Shown piece after piece: positions 1 to 7,851 of a DNA stretch of 64,000 bases (its first letter is position 1; each line of letters begins with the position of its first letter). The notes beneath the pieces are model-generated. The model saw nothing but the letters and a program-made list of their open reading frames with translations, was not told where the DNA came from and made no database searches. The translations under genes were made by a program, and so were the position numbers. This stretch comes from Pseudoxanthomonas gei. GTDB lineage: Bacteria; Pseudomonadota; Gammaproteobacteria; Xanthomonadales; Xanthomonadaceae. The DNA lies in NCBI RefSeq assembly GCF_010119615.1, contig NZ_QOVG01000001.1, positions 372,001 to 436,000 on the forward strand. Reading direction: 5' to 3'.

Positions 1-1145
1 AGTAACCGAACAAGCTGACTTGCGAGCCAGTCATAGCTCAGAGCCTGCGCTGGAGGTGAAAACATAAAGCCATACCTGCGATCGCTAAGCTTCGTATCCA
101 ATCGCGACAGAAACCGAGTTAGCTTGCCCTCCCACTCACCGACTTTCTCGCCTTTACCATCAGCACGCATTGCCTTGTCGGTATTGTCTTTCTCGAGAAG
201 CTTAACCAAATCATCAATTGAATATGGAATTGGCGAATCGACCGTGAATGTTTTAGCCACTTCCAGCTGATTTTCAACCTTCAATGTTTGCTCTTTTAGA
301 CTTCTCACGTGATGCGTAAATCGCGAGGCTTGGTTTGGTGCATTCTGATCACTTCGATCCACTATCATGGATAGCATCTCGTCGCGATTCAGAAGCCAAT
401 AAGGCAGGAAGAGCACATCATCACTGGGTTTTTCTAAATCCCCAGGCCCCGCTATCCTCACCCGAGTTGCAAATCCTTTCTTTGCAGGATCTGCAAGTGG
501 CGCGTACTCGCCATGCATGTCAAATACTAAAATATTTGGATATTTAAGTTTAGATGCTCGCTCGAGTATCAATGCCACCGCATAGCTCTTTCCCGAACCT
601 GTACTTCCGAGAATGGCTGCATGTCGCTGGAAGAATTTATCACCACTAGCGATGGCATCTGCAGTCCTATCAGCGACAAATGAGCCCAGCTTCAATCTTT
701 CGTTCTCGGGATATTCCGCCCCTAACGTGCTCATGAATCTCTGCAGATTTCCGGCCTCAATGACATAACACTCACGATCAATTTGAGGAAAGCTGTCAGC
801 GCCTCGCTTGAATGTATTCTTTTTTTCGCCGTCAACAGTTCGGAACGTACCTACTAACGCACCTCGAACCAGATCGGTTGGTACGGCTTCGAGAAGAATA
901 TCCTCCTCCCCGATAGGGAGTTCTGTCGGCAGGTCATCACGAAGACTCCTTGTTACCCGCTCAGTAATCGCAATCAAGAACTCTCGCTCAGTACTTCCTC
1001 GGATGGCGATTAAATTTCCAATCCCAATTCGCGTTAGGAGGACCGAGTTTGAAACATCGATCGTTACGCGACTAGTATCAACTGACACGACTTTTCCGAG
1101 CAAATCTTCCTTCTCGAACTGAAGCGCTGCGGGCACGTCATTCAT
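1..1145 (-). CDS. HerA-family ATPase of a SIR2-HerA defence pair (C-terminus beyond window edge)
   Basis: Partial gene. I translated it by hand; 381 codons are visible before the left edge. The N-terminus (about residues 10-65) reads like the HAS-barrel of HerA proteins. A clear Walker A, GSTGSGKS, lies at residues 180-187, and the strand ending VFDMHGEY (about 207-213) matches the HerA/FtsK Walker B region. HerA proteins are hexameric ATPases that assemble with nucleases or, in defence systems, with SIR2 or DUF4297 effectors. The ATG overlaps the stop of the upstream SIR2 gene (ATGA), so the two are translationally coupled. Base composition is clearly lower in GC than in the genes right of 4 kb, suggesting horizontal acquisition. 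The arginine finger and C-terminal region cannot be checked. Confidence 0.88.
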   Translation of the reverse strand, partial: MNDVPAALQFEKEDLLGKVVSVDTSRVTIDVSNSVLLTRIGIGNLIAIRGSTEREFLIAITERVTRSLRDDLPTELPIGEEDILLEAVPTDLVRGALVGTFRTVDGEKKNTFKRGADSFPQIDRECYVIEAGNLQRFMSTLGAEYPENERLKLGSFVADRTADAIASGDKFFQRHAAILGSTGSGKSYAVALILERASKLKYPNILVFDMHGEYAPLADPAKKGFATRVRIAGPGDLEKPSDDVLFLPYWLLNRDEMLSMIVDRSDQNAPNQASRFTHHVRSLKEQTLKVENQLEVAKTFTVDSPIPYSIDDLVKLLEKDNTDKAMRADGKGEKVGEWEGKLTRFLSRLDTKLSDRRYGFMFSPPAQALSYDWLASQLVRL

Positions 1146-2176
1146 GGCTCAAAAACCTCCGTGACAAAATATTTAACATCCCATAATTTCAGTTTCGGCA
1201 AAAAAATATGGTTGCGATCAATTATTACTCGACTGCCTTCGACGCCATCTCTAAATTCACGATCAATGGCCATTACGTTCCCATACTTACTGGCGAGATC
1301 CTTAGCCGAATTTGATAGTTCGTACGTTAAAAGCAGCGTGGGCTTGCCGCCTCGTATCGCGGGAGACAAATGAGTCTCCAGATGATCATCATTGAATCCA
1401 TATCCGATGATCAGAAAGCGGCTCGCGCGATCTATGGCGTCATTTGCCCGTGCTCGATGCTGATCAAATGGGCTTTCATATCCATTGCGAAACTTGTTCT
1501 GTCCAGGCGTAATAATTAGTCTGGCAGCACTTTTCAGCTCGCCTTGATAACTTACGGGCACCCCGTTTCGCAAATACCAATCGAGGCTTCCATGGGGCTT
1601 GTAGACGAGCGCCCGAGTTTTGTACTGAAGTATTACTCTTGGTTTCTTATACGTCGCATTTCGACAAAAGCTTAAATGACTCTCCCGCTCATTAAGCGAT
1701 CCAGCAAATCGGCCCGAGAACATCGTATCCACTCCGAGGCCCGCCTCCTCAACCGCGACCTCAATTAGCCGATCATAGTTGGTAGTAATAATTGGCAGCC
1801 CGGAGAAGGGTTTCAGCATGTGTGCTAGCAGCGGAGTAAGGCGCAGAGTCCGCCTCCCTTCGAACACCTCCGAGATTACCGAGCGCTCAGCCTCCGCAAA
1901 AAATACACCTGTCTCGGCGGAGATAGCGGCTTCTAAACGTTGCGACGGTGCCTTCTGAAGCAGCGCCGCCTCTAGACCCTTCTCTTGTATAAGCGCAACT
2001 ATTTCATTCCAATCCTGTGCTTCATTGGATTCGGCAACGATGGTCTGGCACAGATGTGCCGCCAGGTCGCGCATTCCCGGCAAACCCTCTGCACACGAAA
2101 GTCCTGAGCCGACCACCAAGATGAGCCCATCGCTAAGGTGGGCCTGCAGCCGTGTCTTCAGTTCATGCAGCTCCAT
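1142..2176 (-). CDS. SIR2-like NADase, effector of a SIR2-HerA antiphage pair
   Basis: 344 aa. SIR2-fold motifs are in order: GSGLSCAEGLPG at 23-34 (NAD-binding loop), TTNYD at 131-135, the catalytic-type KPHGSLDW with His195, and IIGYGFNDDHLETHL near 256-270. This pattern is typical of bacterial defence SIR2 proteins, which hydrolyse NAD+ on infection, rather than of protein deacetylases; no zinc-binding Cys quartet is visible. The ATG is preceded by a near-ideal Shine-Dalgarno, AGGAGGT. The stop overlaps the start of the HerA gene, so a two-gene operon is clear. GC content is low compared with the rest of the window. Established: SIR2-HerA pairs act as one complex in phage defence. Inferred: this copy is active, since all visible key residues are present. 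Confidence 0.88.
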   Translation of the reverse strand: MELHELKTRLQAHLSDGLILVVGSGLSCAEGLPGMRDLAAHLCQTIVAESNEAQDWNEIVALIQEKGLEAALLQKAPSQRLEAAISAETGVFFAEAERSVISEVFEGRRTLRLTPLLAHMLKPFSGLPIITTNYDRLIEVAVEEAGLGVDTMFSGRFAGSLNERESHLSFCRNATYKKPRVILQYKTRALVYKPHGSLDWYLRNGVPVSYQGELKSAARLIITPGQNKFRNGYESPFDQHRARANDAIDRASRFLIIGYGFNDDHLETHLSPAIRGGKPTLLLTYELSNSAKDLASKYGNVMAIDREFRDGVEGSRVIIDRNHIFLPKLKLWDVKYFVTEVFEP

Positions 2177-3057
2177 GAAAACTTACCTCCTAACTCAATG
2201 CATGTCTGTCTAGGGCTTCTACGCCATCTCGCAACCATTCCTAAATTTCCGACCGCTCCTCAAACTTCCCCTCCGACAACGCTCCCTCGCTCTACAGCCA
2301 CCTGAACCGCCGCAGCTGCTGTGCAGGGCACTCGTCCTCGGCCGATGAAGTCGTACTCGCGCAACAACTGGCCGGAGCGCGGACTCTAGTTCCCGGATCA
2401 GGCGCGGACAGTGACATTACCGATCGCCTGCACACTCCACCTCTTGCAGACCAGCATCCACAACGTGATGCGCCCGAACCAGCGCGCCACTCAGCGCGAC
2501 CCGATTACCAGCTACCAGCACGACAACCTGGCTGGACCTGCGCCCGCATAGCTCACCGCTACCCATCCCCCGCCCGACCACTTCCACCACAGGCTCGCAT
2601 TGCGTAGCCACTAGCTGCGCCCTGGCAGTGACTGCCGGTAGCAGCTGATCTGCGTGTAGGGCACCGAAAGGGAACGGCGTCCCGCACCGTCCTCCAGCGA
2701 GTACTGCACCTCGTCTTCCCCCAACACGTACCGGATACGGTTCGAATGACGGCTCTGCTTCATTTCCACGGATAGCTCCCCAGCTTCGTTGGAATTCGTG
2801 CACGAGGCACGGTGCCCTACAGCGGGGACACGCGACGGCTCCCCCCGCCGGAGCTTGGCCTGTTTTGATGTCCGTGGACCGGATTGGCGGCCTCTGCCGT
2901 CTAGGAATAATTCTTGGGGGTATACGCGTCGCGTGGTGGTGACGCCGTCCGGCCCGGGTGTCGCCAGCGCGCGGACGACGGCGAACACGACTGGCGGCGT
3001 CACGGGGCTGGGAGGCCATCCAAGCTCACGAAGACTTCGTGCCGGGTCGGCGACCCG
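2177..3057. other. gene-poor stretch upstream of the SIR2-HerA pair
   Basis: About 880 bases between the SIR2 start and the first repeat array. Composition shifts from the low GC of the defence genes to the high GC of the chromosome near 2220-2420. Open frames here overlap one another and do not resemble known proteins. The only stretch that looks protein-like is the short frame at 2611-2763, listed separately. The strong SIR2 ribosome-binding site lies at 2181-2187; I could not identify a convincing promoter. This may be an eroded junction of the acquired island. Confidence 0.4.
2611..2763 (-). pseudogene. possible remnant of a small protein (50 codons)
   Basis: A 50-codon frame beginning MKQSRHSNRIRYVLGEDEVQ and ending CYRQSLPGRS. 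The alternation of charged and hydrophobic residues in its first 35 positions looks like a real beta-rich domain, which then stops abruptly; a neighbouring frame continues open to 2417 without recognisable similarity. I do not recognise the family. It could be the 5' fragment of a frameshifted gene or chance coding in GC-rich DNA. Confidence 0.2.
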
Positions 3058-3288
3058 GAACGTGGGGTCGCCGAGCCCACGCGTGGGGTTGCGAAGCCCG
3101 CGCGTGGGCTCGGCAAGCCGGAGCGCGGGGTTGCGGAGTCGGCACGCGGGGTCGCGGACCTCACGCGCGGGGTTGCGGAGCCGGCGCGCGGGGTCGCGGA
3201 CCTGACACGCGGGGTCGCGGACCCCGCACGTGGGGTTGCCGAGCCGGAACGCCAGGTCACGGAGCCCGCGCGCGGAGTTGCAGAGCCC
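3058..3288. repeat. tandem array, 11 units of 21 bp
   Basis: Eleven consecutive imperfect units, each exactly 21 bp, of the type GCGCGCGGGGTYGCGGASCYS. Because the period is a multiple of three, the plus strand stays open and would encode heptapeptides such as ARGVAEP and TRGVADP. There is no start with a ribosome-binding site and no domain attached, so I treat it as a minisatellite, not a gene. A second array with the same period but a different sequence lies at 37503-37797. Confidence 0.85.
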
Positions 3289-3297
3289 GAGCTTCGG

Positions 3298-4060
3298 ATG
3301 TGGCGTGGGTGCGCTTGCGTTGTGGGCTGGGTCCCGGCGTTCGCCGGGATGACGGTGTTAGTTGTGGGCGGCGACGGCGCTTCTAGGAGCGATGCGGGTC
3401 GCGACACACGCCCCGCCTTCCCCGGTCGTCATCCCGGCGCAGTCCGGGATCCAACTATGAGAGAGGAGGTGCCTGGAGCATGGTCGCGCCAGACGCACCG
3501 GATGTGGCGTGGGTGCGCTTGCGCTGTGGGTTGGGTCCCGGCGTTCGCCGGGATGACGGTGTTGGTTGTGGGCGGCGACGGGGTTTGTAGGAGCGATGCA
3601 AGTCCGTAGGGCGGGTCTTGACCCGCCATTGCCATGTGCCCGCCTGCGATGGCAACCGAGCGGCCCGCCCTCTCTGATCGTCATCCCGGCGGACGCCGGG
3701 ATCCAACTTTGAGGGAGGAGGTGCGTGGAGCATGGGCGCGCCCGACGCACCGGGTGTGGCGTGGGTGCGCATGTGCTGCGGGTTGGGTCCCGGCGTTCGC
3801 CGGGATGACGGTGTTGGTTGTGGGCGGCGACGGCGTTTGTAGGAGCGACGCGAGTCGCGAAGCACAGATTGCCTGGTTGCCGCGTTGGCTGGAGGCCAGG
3901 ATTTCCTGGCTTCGCGACTTGCGTCGCTCCTACAGGGGGGCGCGGCGTTGGCCGGGTGCGCTTGCGCTGTGGGTTGGGTCCCGGCGTTCGCCGGGATGAC
4001 GGTGTTGGTTGTGGGCGGCGACGGGGTTTGTAGGAGCGACGCGAGTCGCGAAGCAGGCAT
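3298..4060. repeat. cluster of four dispersed repeats (about 85-100 bp) carrying REP-type palindromes
   Basis: Near-identical copies begin at about 3298, 3501, 3758 and 3950. Each contains the palindrome CCCGGCGTTCGCCGGG followed by ATGACGGTGTTGGTTGTGGG. Between copies lie two related segments (about 3420-3500 and 3670-3757) with the mirror-type palindrome, GTCATCCCGGCG...CGCCGGGATCCA, and AGGAGGTGC...GAGCATGG. This class of palindrome is common in intergenic DNA of Xanthomonadaceae. All open frames here are repeat-derived. Confidence 0.8.
3839..3934. repeat. REPIN-type element (inverted REP pair)
   Basis: Two inverted copies of a roughly 26-bp REP (GTAGGAGCGACGCGAGTCGC type) at 3839-3863 and 3909-3934 with one mismatch between arms. 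Same family as the elements at 4029, 33857 and 39248. Such paired REPs are mobilised by RAYT transposases encoded elsewhere; none is in this window. Confidence 0.8.
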
Positions 4061-4125
4061 TGTCTGATTGCCCGCCAGGTTGGAGGCCATGGTTTCGTGG
4101 CTTCGCGACTGGCGTCGCTCCTACA
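4029..4125. repeat. REPIN-type element (inverted REP pair)
   Basis: Arms at 4029-4054 and 4100-4125, same REP family as 3839-3934. The spacer is similar in length and partly in sequence (TTGGAGGCCA...), so the two neighbouring elements look like duplicates. The segment 4126-4246 that follows is GC-rich with no gene seen. Confidence 0.8.
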
Positions 4126-4246
4126 GGGGCCGCGGCGTTGGCCGATGACGGCGGTCGGTCGGCTTCACCTGCGTTGGGCGGCGTCGGGGGTGCGGGATGG
4201 CAATGGCGGGCCGGGGCCCGCCCTATGTTGCTTCCCGGTTGCCCCG

Positions 4247-4768
4247 CTACTCGCGGAACGCCTGCCAGGTGGCTTCGGCGCGGCAGAACACGCCGCCGCG
4301 CTGGCGCATGCCGCTGGCCAGCCATACCGCCGACACCTGGTCGATCGGCAGGTCCAGCACGCGCCACTGGATGCCCAGCGAACCGGGCGCCACCGTGGCC
4401 AGGCGATCGGGTTGCGACAACAACGCCGGCAGCGACTGGCGCTCGCGCACCGGCGTGTCGGCCAGCGCGTGCAGGGCGATGCCCAGCAGGCCCAGTTCCT
4501 CCAGTGGCTCGCCGCCCAGGCCGCTGACCAGGTAGTCCAGGTGCAGGCCGACCTCGGGCCGCGCCCGGCGGCCGTCCGGGCCCAGCACCGGCACCGCGCG
4601 CACCAGCGGCTGCAGGCCGACCCGGAACAGATGGATGGACAGGCCCGAGACTTCCTCGCCCTCGGGCGAAGGCGGCCCCACCAGTACCGCCGTACCGGCG
4701 GGCAAGGCAGACTGGATCAGGCCACGCAAGGCATCCGTGGCAACTGCAATCAACTGGTCCGACGACAT
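4247..4768 (-). CDS. DUF4255 (Pvc16_N) family protein
   Basis: 173 aa starting MSSDQLIAVATDALRGLIQ. The pattern of an N-terminal helix (VATDALRGLI), a strand with LSIHLFRVGLQP, the HLDYLVSGLGGEPLEELGLLGIALHAL segment and the late W-containing strand matches DUF4255, the N-terminal domain of Pvc16, a tail-terminator-like protein of extracellular contractile injection systems. No other injection-system gene is nearby, so it is either an orphan remnant or has another role. No signal peptide is seen, so it is probably cytoplasmic. The first ATG is used. Confidence 0.6.
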   Translation of the reverse strand: MSSDQLIAVATDALRGLIQSALPAGTAVLVGPPSPEGEEVSGLSIHLFRVGLQPLVRAVPVLGPDGRRARPEVGLHLDYLVSGLGGEPLEELGLLGIALHALADTPVRERQSLPALLSQPDRLATVAPGSLGIQWRVLDLPIDQVSAVWLASGMRQRGGVFCRAEATWQAFRE

Positions 4769-4864
4769 GGCGACTCCCCTCGCTGCGTTCAGTGGGCCGA
4801 CAATAACCGAGTAGCGGGCCGCGCGCCCATGGTCACGACGGACCCGGCGCCTGCCCTTGCCCGC

Positions 4865-6130
4865 CTACGGCGGCGGCTGCAGGTAGCGGGCCGCCGACAG
4901 CTCACCGACCTTCTGGCCCATCTCGCGCCCCACTTCGGTGGAGGTGCGGAAATGCACGCCGTCGTAGATGCGGGCCTCGGACACTTCCAGCACGAACGCG
5001 TCGATGTCCTTCCACTCGCGGCGCGCGCCATTGGCCGTATAGCTGGTCGTGGCCAGCACCGGCAGCGGATCGCTGCCCACTTCGGCCTTCAGCACCGCAC
5101 CCATCGCCGCCGACACGATGCAGTGCGCGCACGGGTACTCCGGATGCATGGGCGTGTCGATGAAGGGCAGCCACGAGGGGTCGCGCACGGTGGCTTCATT
5201 GACGTCGCGGTCGCCATTGCGGATGGCGGTGATCGGCCGCCAGAAGTTGTAGTGGTACTTGGCTTCGAACACCGCGATGAGGGCATCGTCCATGGCCTGC
5301 GCCACCGCCATCATCAGGCGCGCGTTGCGGGTGGGTTCGCGCCCGGGCTGGTCGGCCACCGACTGCACCACCCCGTAATAGATGATCGGCATGTTGGCTT
5401 CCCAGAAATGCGCCAGGTCGGTCTGCGCCTGGGTGCGGGCGGTGCTGGTCTTGCCGCCCAGCGACTTGATCTCGTTGTAGTCGCGCGCCCAGGTTTCACT
5501 GGACATGGCCGGCGGCGGGCCGGGCCGCAATTGCGCGGCGTTTTCCAGCAACCACGGCGTGCGCTGCGGCCAGTTCGGCACGGCGGGCAACGAGGTGGGC
5601 ACGTACACGCCGGGCTGGGTGGCGGGGCGGTAGCTTTCCACCGGCTCGATCACATCGTTGGCCCGCGCGGCCACCACCGCCGCGGCGGCCAGCTTGCCGA
5701 CCTGGATGCCGTCACGCTTGCCCTTGCCGTCGGCGATGCGCTCCAGCGCGGCCTCGTAGGCGGCCTTGACCGCCGGCGCCTGCTCCACCGGCAGCAGGCG
5801 CAGCAGCATGACGTAGTTGGCCGAGGCCACCGCCGCGTTCAACGACGCGCCCGCGGGGGCCTTCACCAACGGCTTGTTGGCCGGGTATTCCCTGGTGATG
5901 GCATTGACCGCCACGTAGACCGCGGTCTGCACCTGCGCCAACGCCCGGTTGGCCAGCGGCGGCGGGAACTTGGCCTCGGTGGCGACCTGGGTGGCGATGC
6001 GGTTCCAGTCGGTGACCACGTCGGCGCGGGCGCGCGGCGCGGCCAGGACGGCGGCCAGCAGGAGCAATGCAGCGGGAATATTCGCGGACGCGACACGGGT
6101 GTGGACGACATTCAAGCGGGCGGCATTCAT
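4865..6130 (-). CDS. vanadium-dependent haloperoxidase / PAP2-superfamily protein, exported
   Basis: 421 aa from the ATG at 6130, chosen because AAGGAG precedes it at proper spacing; an upstream in-frame extension lacks one. A signal peptide (AALLLLAAVLAAPRARA) precedes a mostly helical protein. The core YNFWRPITAIRNGD, the HPEYPCAHC segment and the C-terminal DGVHFRTSTEVG supply the Lys/Arg...Ser-Gly-His-like and Arg-X-His residues of the vanadate-phosphate pocket shared by haloperoxidases and acid phosphatases. The family oxidises halides with H2O2 or dephosphorylates substrates; which applies here cannot be told from sequence. Likely periplasmic. It has its own start site and no operon partners. 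Confidence 0.75.
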   Translation of the reverse strand: MNAARLNVVHTRVASANIPAALLLLAAVLAAPRARADVVTDWNRIATQVATEAKFPPPLANRALAQVQTAVYVAVNAITREYPANKPLVKAPAGASLNAAVASANYVMLLRLLPVEQAPAVKAAYEAALERIADGKGKRDGIQVGKLAAAAVVAARANDVIEPVESYRPATQPGVYVPTSLPAVPNWPQRTPWLLENAAQLRPGPPPAMSSETWARDYNEIKSLGGKTSTARTQAQTDLAHFWEANMPIIYYGVVQSVADQPGREPTRNARLMMAVAQAMDDALIAVFEAKYHYNFWRPITAIRNGDRDVNEATVRDPSWLPFIDTPMHPEYPCAHCIVSAAMGAVLKAEVGSDPLPVLATTSYTANGARREWKDIDAFVLEVSEARIYDGVHFRTSTEVGREMGQKVGELSAARYLQPPP

Positions 6131-6250
6131 GCAGACTCCTTGGGTGGCCTTCCAGTCACAACGTCCTGCACGAAATGCCCAGGACACCGCAGCTTGCACC
6201 ATCAGCCGGTTGGGTGTGCGGATGCTGCACGCAAGGCCGCCGCGCCTGCG

Positions 6251-6799
6251 CTACCAGATGAGGTCGTCGGGGACCTTGAAGCGGCTGTAATAGTCGTCGT
6301 CGCTGCCTTCTTCTCCACCGCCGTCCCCGGCCGCGGGCGTGCCGTGGTCCAGCACCACCATGGACGTGTCGCGGGCCAGCACCTGGTCGGCGGCCAGGCG
6401 CGGGATCAGGGCGTAGCCCTGGCCGTGGCGGACGATGACCAGGTTGCCGACCGCCAGCTGCGCGCGCACGGTCTCGTTGACCAGCACGTTCCTGATCACG
6501 CCGGCATCGGTGAAGCCGTAGGCGATTTCGCCCTCGGGCTTGAGCCGGTTCTGTTCGACGATCTGGCGCGCCTGCGCACGCTGTTCCTGCAGGCGCGCCT
6601 GCGCATTGCGTTCTGCCGACAGCGCGCGGTCGCGCTCGGCTTTTTCCAGGCGCGCGCGCTCGGCTTCCAACTGTTCGGCGCTGGCCTTGGGCCCGGACTT
6701 GCCATGGCGCTGTTTGGCCTGCTCGCGCGCCACTTCGGCCAGCTTGGATTTCTTGGCCAGGCCGGCTTTCAGGAGTTGTTCCTGGAGGGGGTTACGCAT
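6251..6799 (-). CDS. DUF2058 family protein (YaiL-like)
   Basis: 182 aa. It begins MRNPLQEQLLKAGLAKKSKL, the typical DUF2058 opening, followed by a long charged coiled-coil (about residues 25-85) and a C-terminal domain with IAYGFTDAGVIRNVLVNETVRAQL and the DDYYSRFKVPDDLIW tail. This matches E. coli YaiL-type proteins, which co-occur with translation-related genes; the molecular function is not established. Cytoplasmic, no membrane segment. About 120 bp separates it from the exported protein downstream. Confidence 0.8.
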   Translation of the reverse strand: MRNPLQEQLLKAGLAKKSKLAEVAREQAKQRHGKSGPKASAEQLEAERARLEKAERDRALSAERNAQARLQEQRAQARQIVEQNRLKPEGEIAYGFTDAGVIRNVLVNETVRAQLAVGNLVIVRHGQGYALIPRLAADQVLARDTSMVVLDHGTPAAGDGGGEEGSDDDYYSRFKVPDDLIW

Positions 6800-6823
6800 G
6801 GGCTTGCTGATCCTGATGCAACG

Positions 6824-7303
6824 CTACTGATTTGGCACGGCCGGCAGCGGGTCGGTCAAGCGTCGCGCGCAGCCGTGGCTGCCTGCAGCGCCGTCGAACG
6901 ACAGGCTGCCGGTGAAGGGAAATGCGGCGCCGGACATGTCGTCCTGGCACGCCTTGTCGGTGACCGTCACCTCCAGCGTGCCGCCCGCATCGCGAGCGAG
7001 CACGTGGCGGCCGGTGGCGCTGACTTCGTTGCTTTCCACCACGAGCTTGCGTTCGCCGTCCGCTCCGGCCAGCGCCAGCGACGCGCCATCCACCCTGGCC
7101 TGCCAGAACGGTTCGTTGGTGGAGACGATGAACCCGGCGGGCACGGTCGAGAGATCCGCTGCGGGAGCGGCGACGGGAAGCGGATTGGTTGCTGGCAAGA
7201 CGGGTGCCACCGGATCAGTGGACGCGGCGGGCGCTGGCGCGGGGCGATCGGCACAGGCCGACAGGCAGGCGGCGGCCAGGATCAACAGGGTTCGGCTGTA
7301 CAC
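6824..7303 (-). CDS. putative outer-membrane lipoprotein, COG3650-like
   Basis: 159 aa from a GTG at 7303, chosen because AGAGGA lies six bases upstream; an ATG 18 bases further upstream would place that ribosome-binding site inside the gene. The signal ends in the lipobox LSAC. A Pro/Ala-rich linker leads to a beta domain beginning GFIVSTNEPFWQARVDG and ending in a region with paired Cys (KACQDDMSG and GSHGCARRL) that could form a disulphide. The family resembles predicted lipoproteins of COG3650, of unknown function. It stands between the HicAB pair and the DUF2058 gene. Confidence 0.6.
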   Translation of the reverse strand: MYSRTLLILAAACLSACADRPAPAPAASTDPVAPVLPATNPLPVAAPAADLSTVPAGFIVSTNEPFWQARVDGASLALAGADGERKLVVESNEVSATGRHVLARDAGGTLEVTVTDKACQDDMSGAAFPFTGSLSFDGAAGSHGCARRLTDPLPAVPNQ

Positions 7304-7367
7304 GTTATGTCCTCTGCGCATTGGGTCGGCGGGTCGATGCCATCAGTGCACTACGGCTGTCTGCTTT

Positions 7368-7613
7368 TCATCGCCCGAGCATCTGTACAAGCAACTCGTC
7401 CCGGGTCATCTCGCGGTGCAAGGCCACATCGCCAAGGATCGAAGCAAGCGTTCCGACTTTCAACGGCGAATGATCGGGAATGGTGAGGGCGTGGGGCCTG
7501 GGTTGGTCGCACTGCAGGCGGATGTGACTGCCTGACTGGCGCACCACGCGATAGCCCAGGTGTTGCAGCGCCTTGATCAGTTCGGGAGCGTCCATGTCCC
7601 GGGGCAACTTCAT
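7368..7613 (-). CDS. hicA: HicA-family toxin (mRNA interferase)
   Basis: 81 aa with the HicA/YcfA pattern: PELIKALQHLGYRVVRQSGSH, with the conserved catalytic-type His30 in GSHIRL, then ALTIPDHSPLKVGTLASIL. HicA toxins cut mRNA with a dsRBD-like fold and are neutralised by HicB. Its ATG overlaps the end of the upstream hicB-like gene (ATGA), giving the antitoxin-first order also seen in part of this family. Full length, no visible damage. Confidence 0.8.
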   Translation of the reverse strand: MKLPRDMDAPELIKALQHLGYRVVRQSGSHIRLQCDQPRPHALTIPDHSPLKVGTLASILGDVALHREMTRDELLVQMLGR

Positions 7614-7816
7614 GCAGCCAGCACCTCGTCCCTGACGTAATGCAAGCGGATCACCGCAGGCCCTTCGCCCTCCGGGAAATGACAGCGCACCGCGTCGCGC
7701 ACTTCCTCGCGCAATGCCTCCAGGGTCTCGGCCTGGGTAAAGATGGATTCCCCAAGGGCCCGGGCTGTCAGGCCTCCCTCGGGGGCTTCCTCGACCAGGA
7801 ATACGATTTCGCTCAT
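7610..7816 (-). CDS. hicB: HicB-like antitoxin (short form)
   Basis: 68 aa from the ATG at 7816, preceded by GGGAGA. The sequence IVFLVEEAPEGGLTARALGESIFTQAETLEALREEVRDAVRCHF is the HicB partial RNase H-like fold. No DNA-binding ribbon-helix-helix or HTH domain follows, so this short antitoxin may not autoregulate, or may do so by another route. Paired and overlapping with hicA. It lies 36 bp downstream of icmF, on the same strand. Confidence 0.75.
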   Translation of the reverse strand: MSEIVFLVEEAPEGGLTARALGESIFTQAETLEALREEVRDAVRCHFPEGEGPAVIRLHYVRDEVLAA

Positions 7817-7851
7817 GGGGATCTCCCTGCCTGCGGCCATATTACGCCGGA

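Noticed and set aside
2025-2213. Plus-strand frame opposite the SIR2 start
   Set aside because: Antisense to the SIR2 NAD-binding motif, no ribosome-binding site.
1-4246. Prophage or integrative element with att sites
   Set aside because: No integrase, transposase or tRNA is present in this part of the window and no direct-repeat ends were found; horizontal origin is supported only by base composition and gene type.
4097-7486. Very long plus-strand open frame (about 1,100 codons) over the haloperoxidase and neighbours
   Set aside because: It is antisense to several real genes with signal peptides, ribosome-binding sites and known domains; its Ala/Arg/Gly/His-rich composition is typical of shadow frames in GC-rich DNA.
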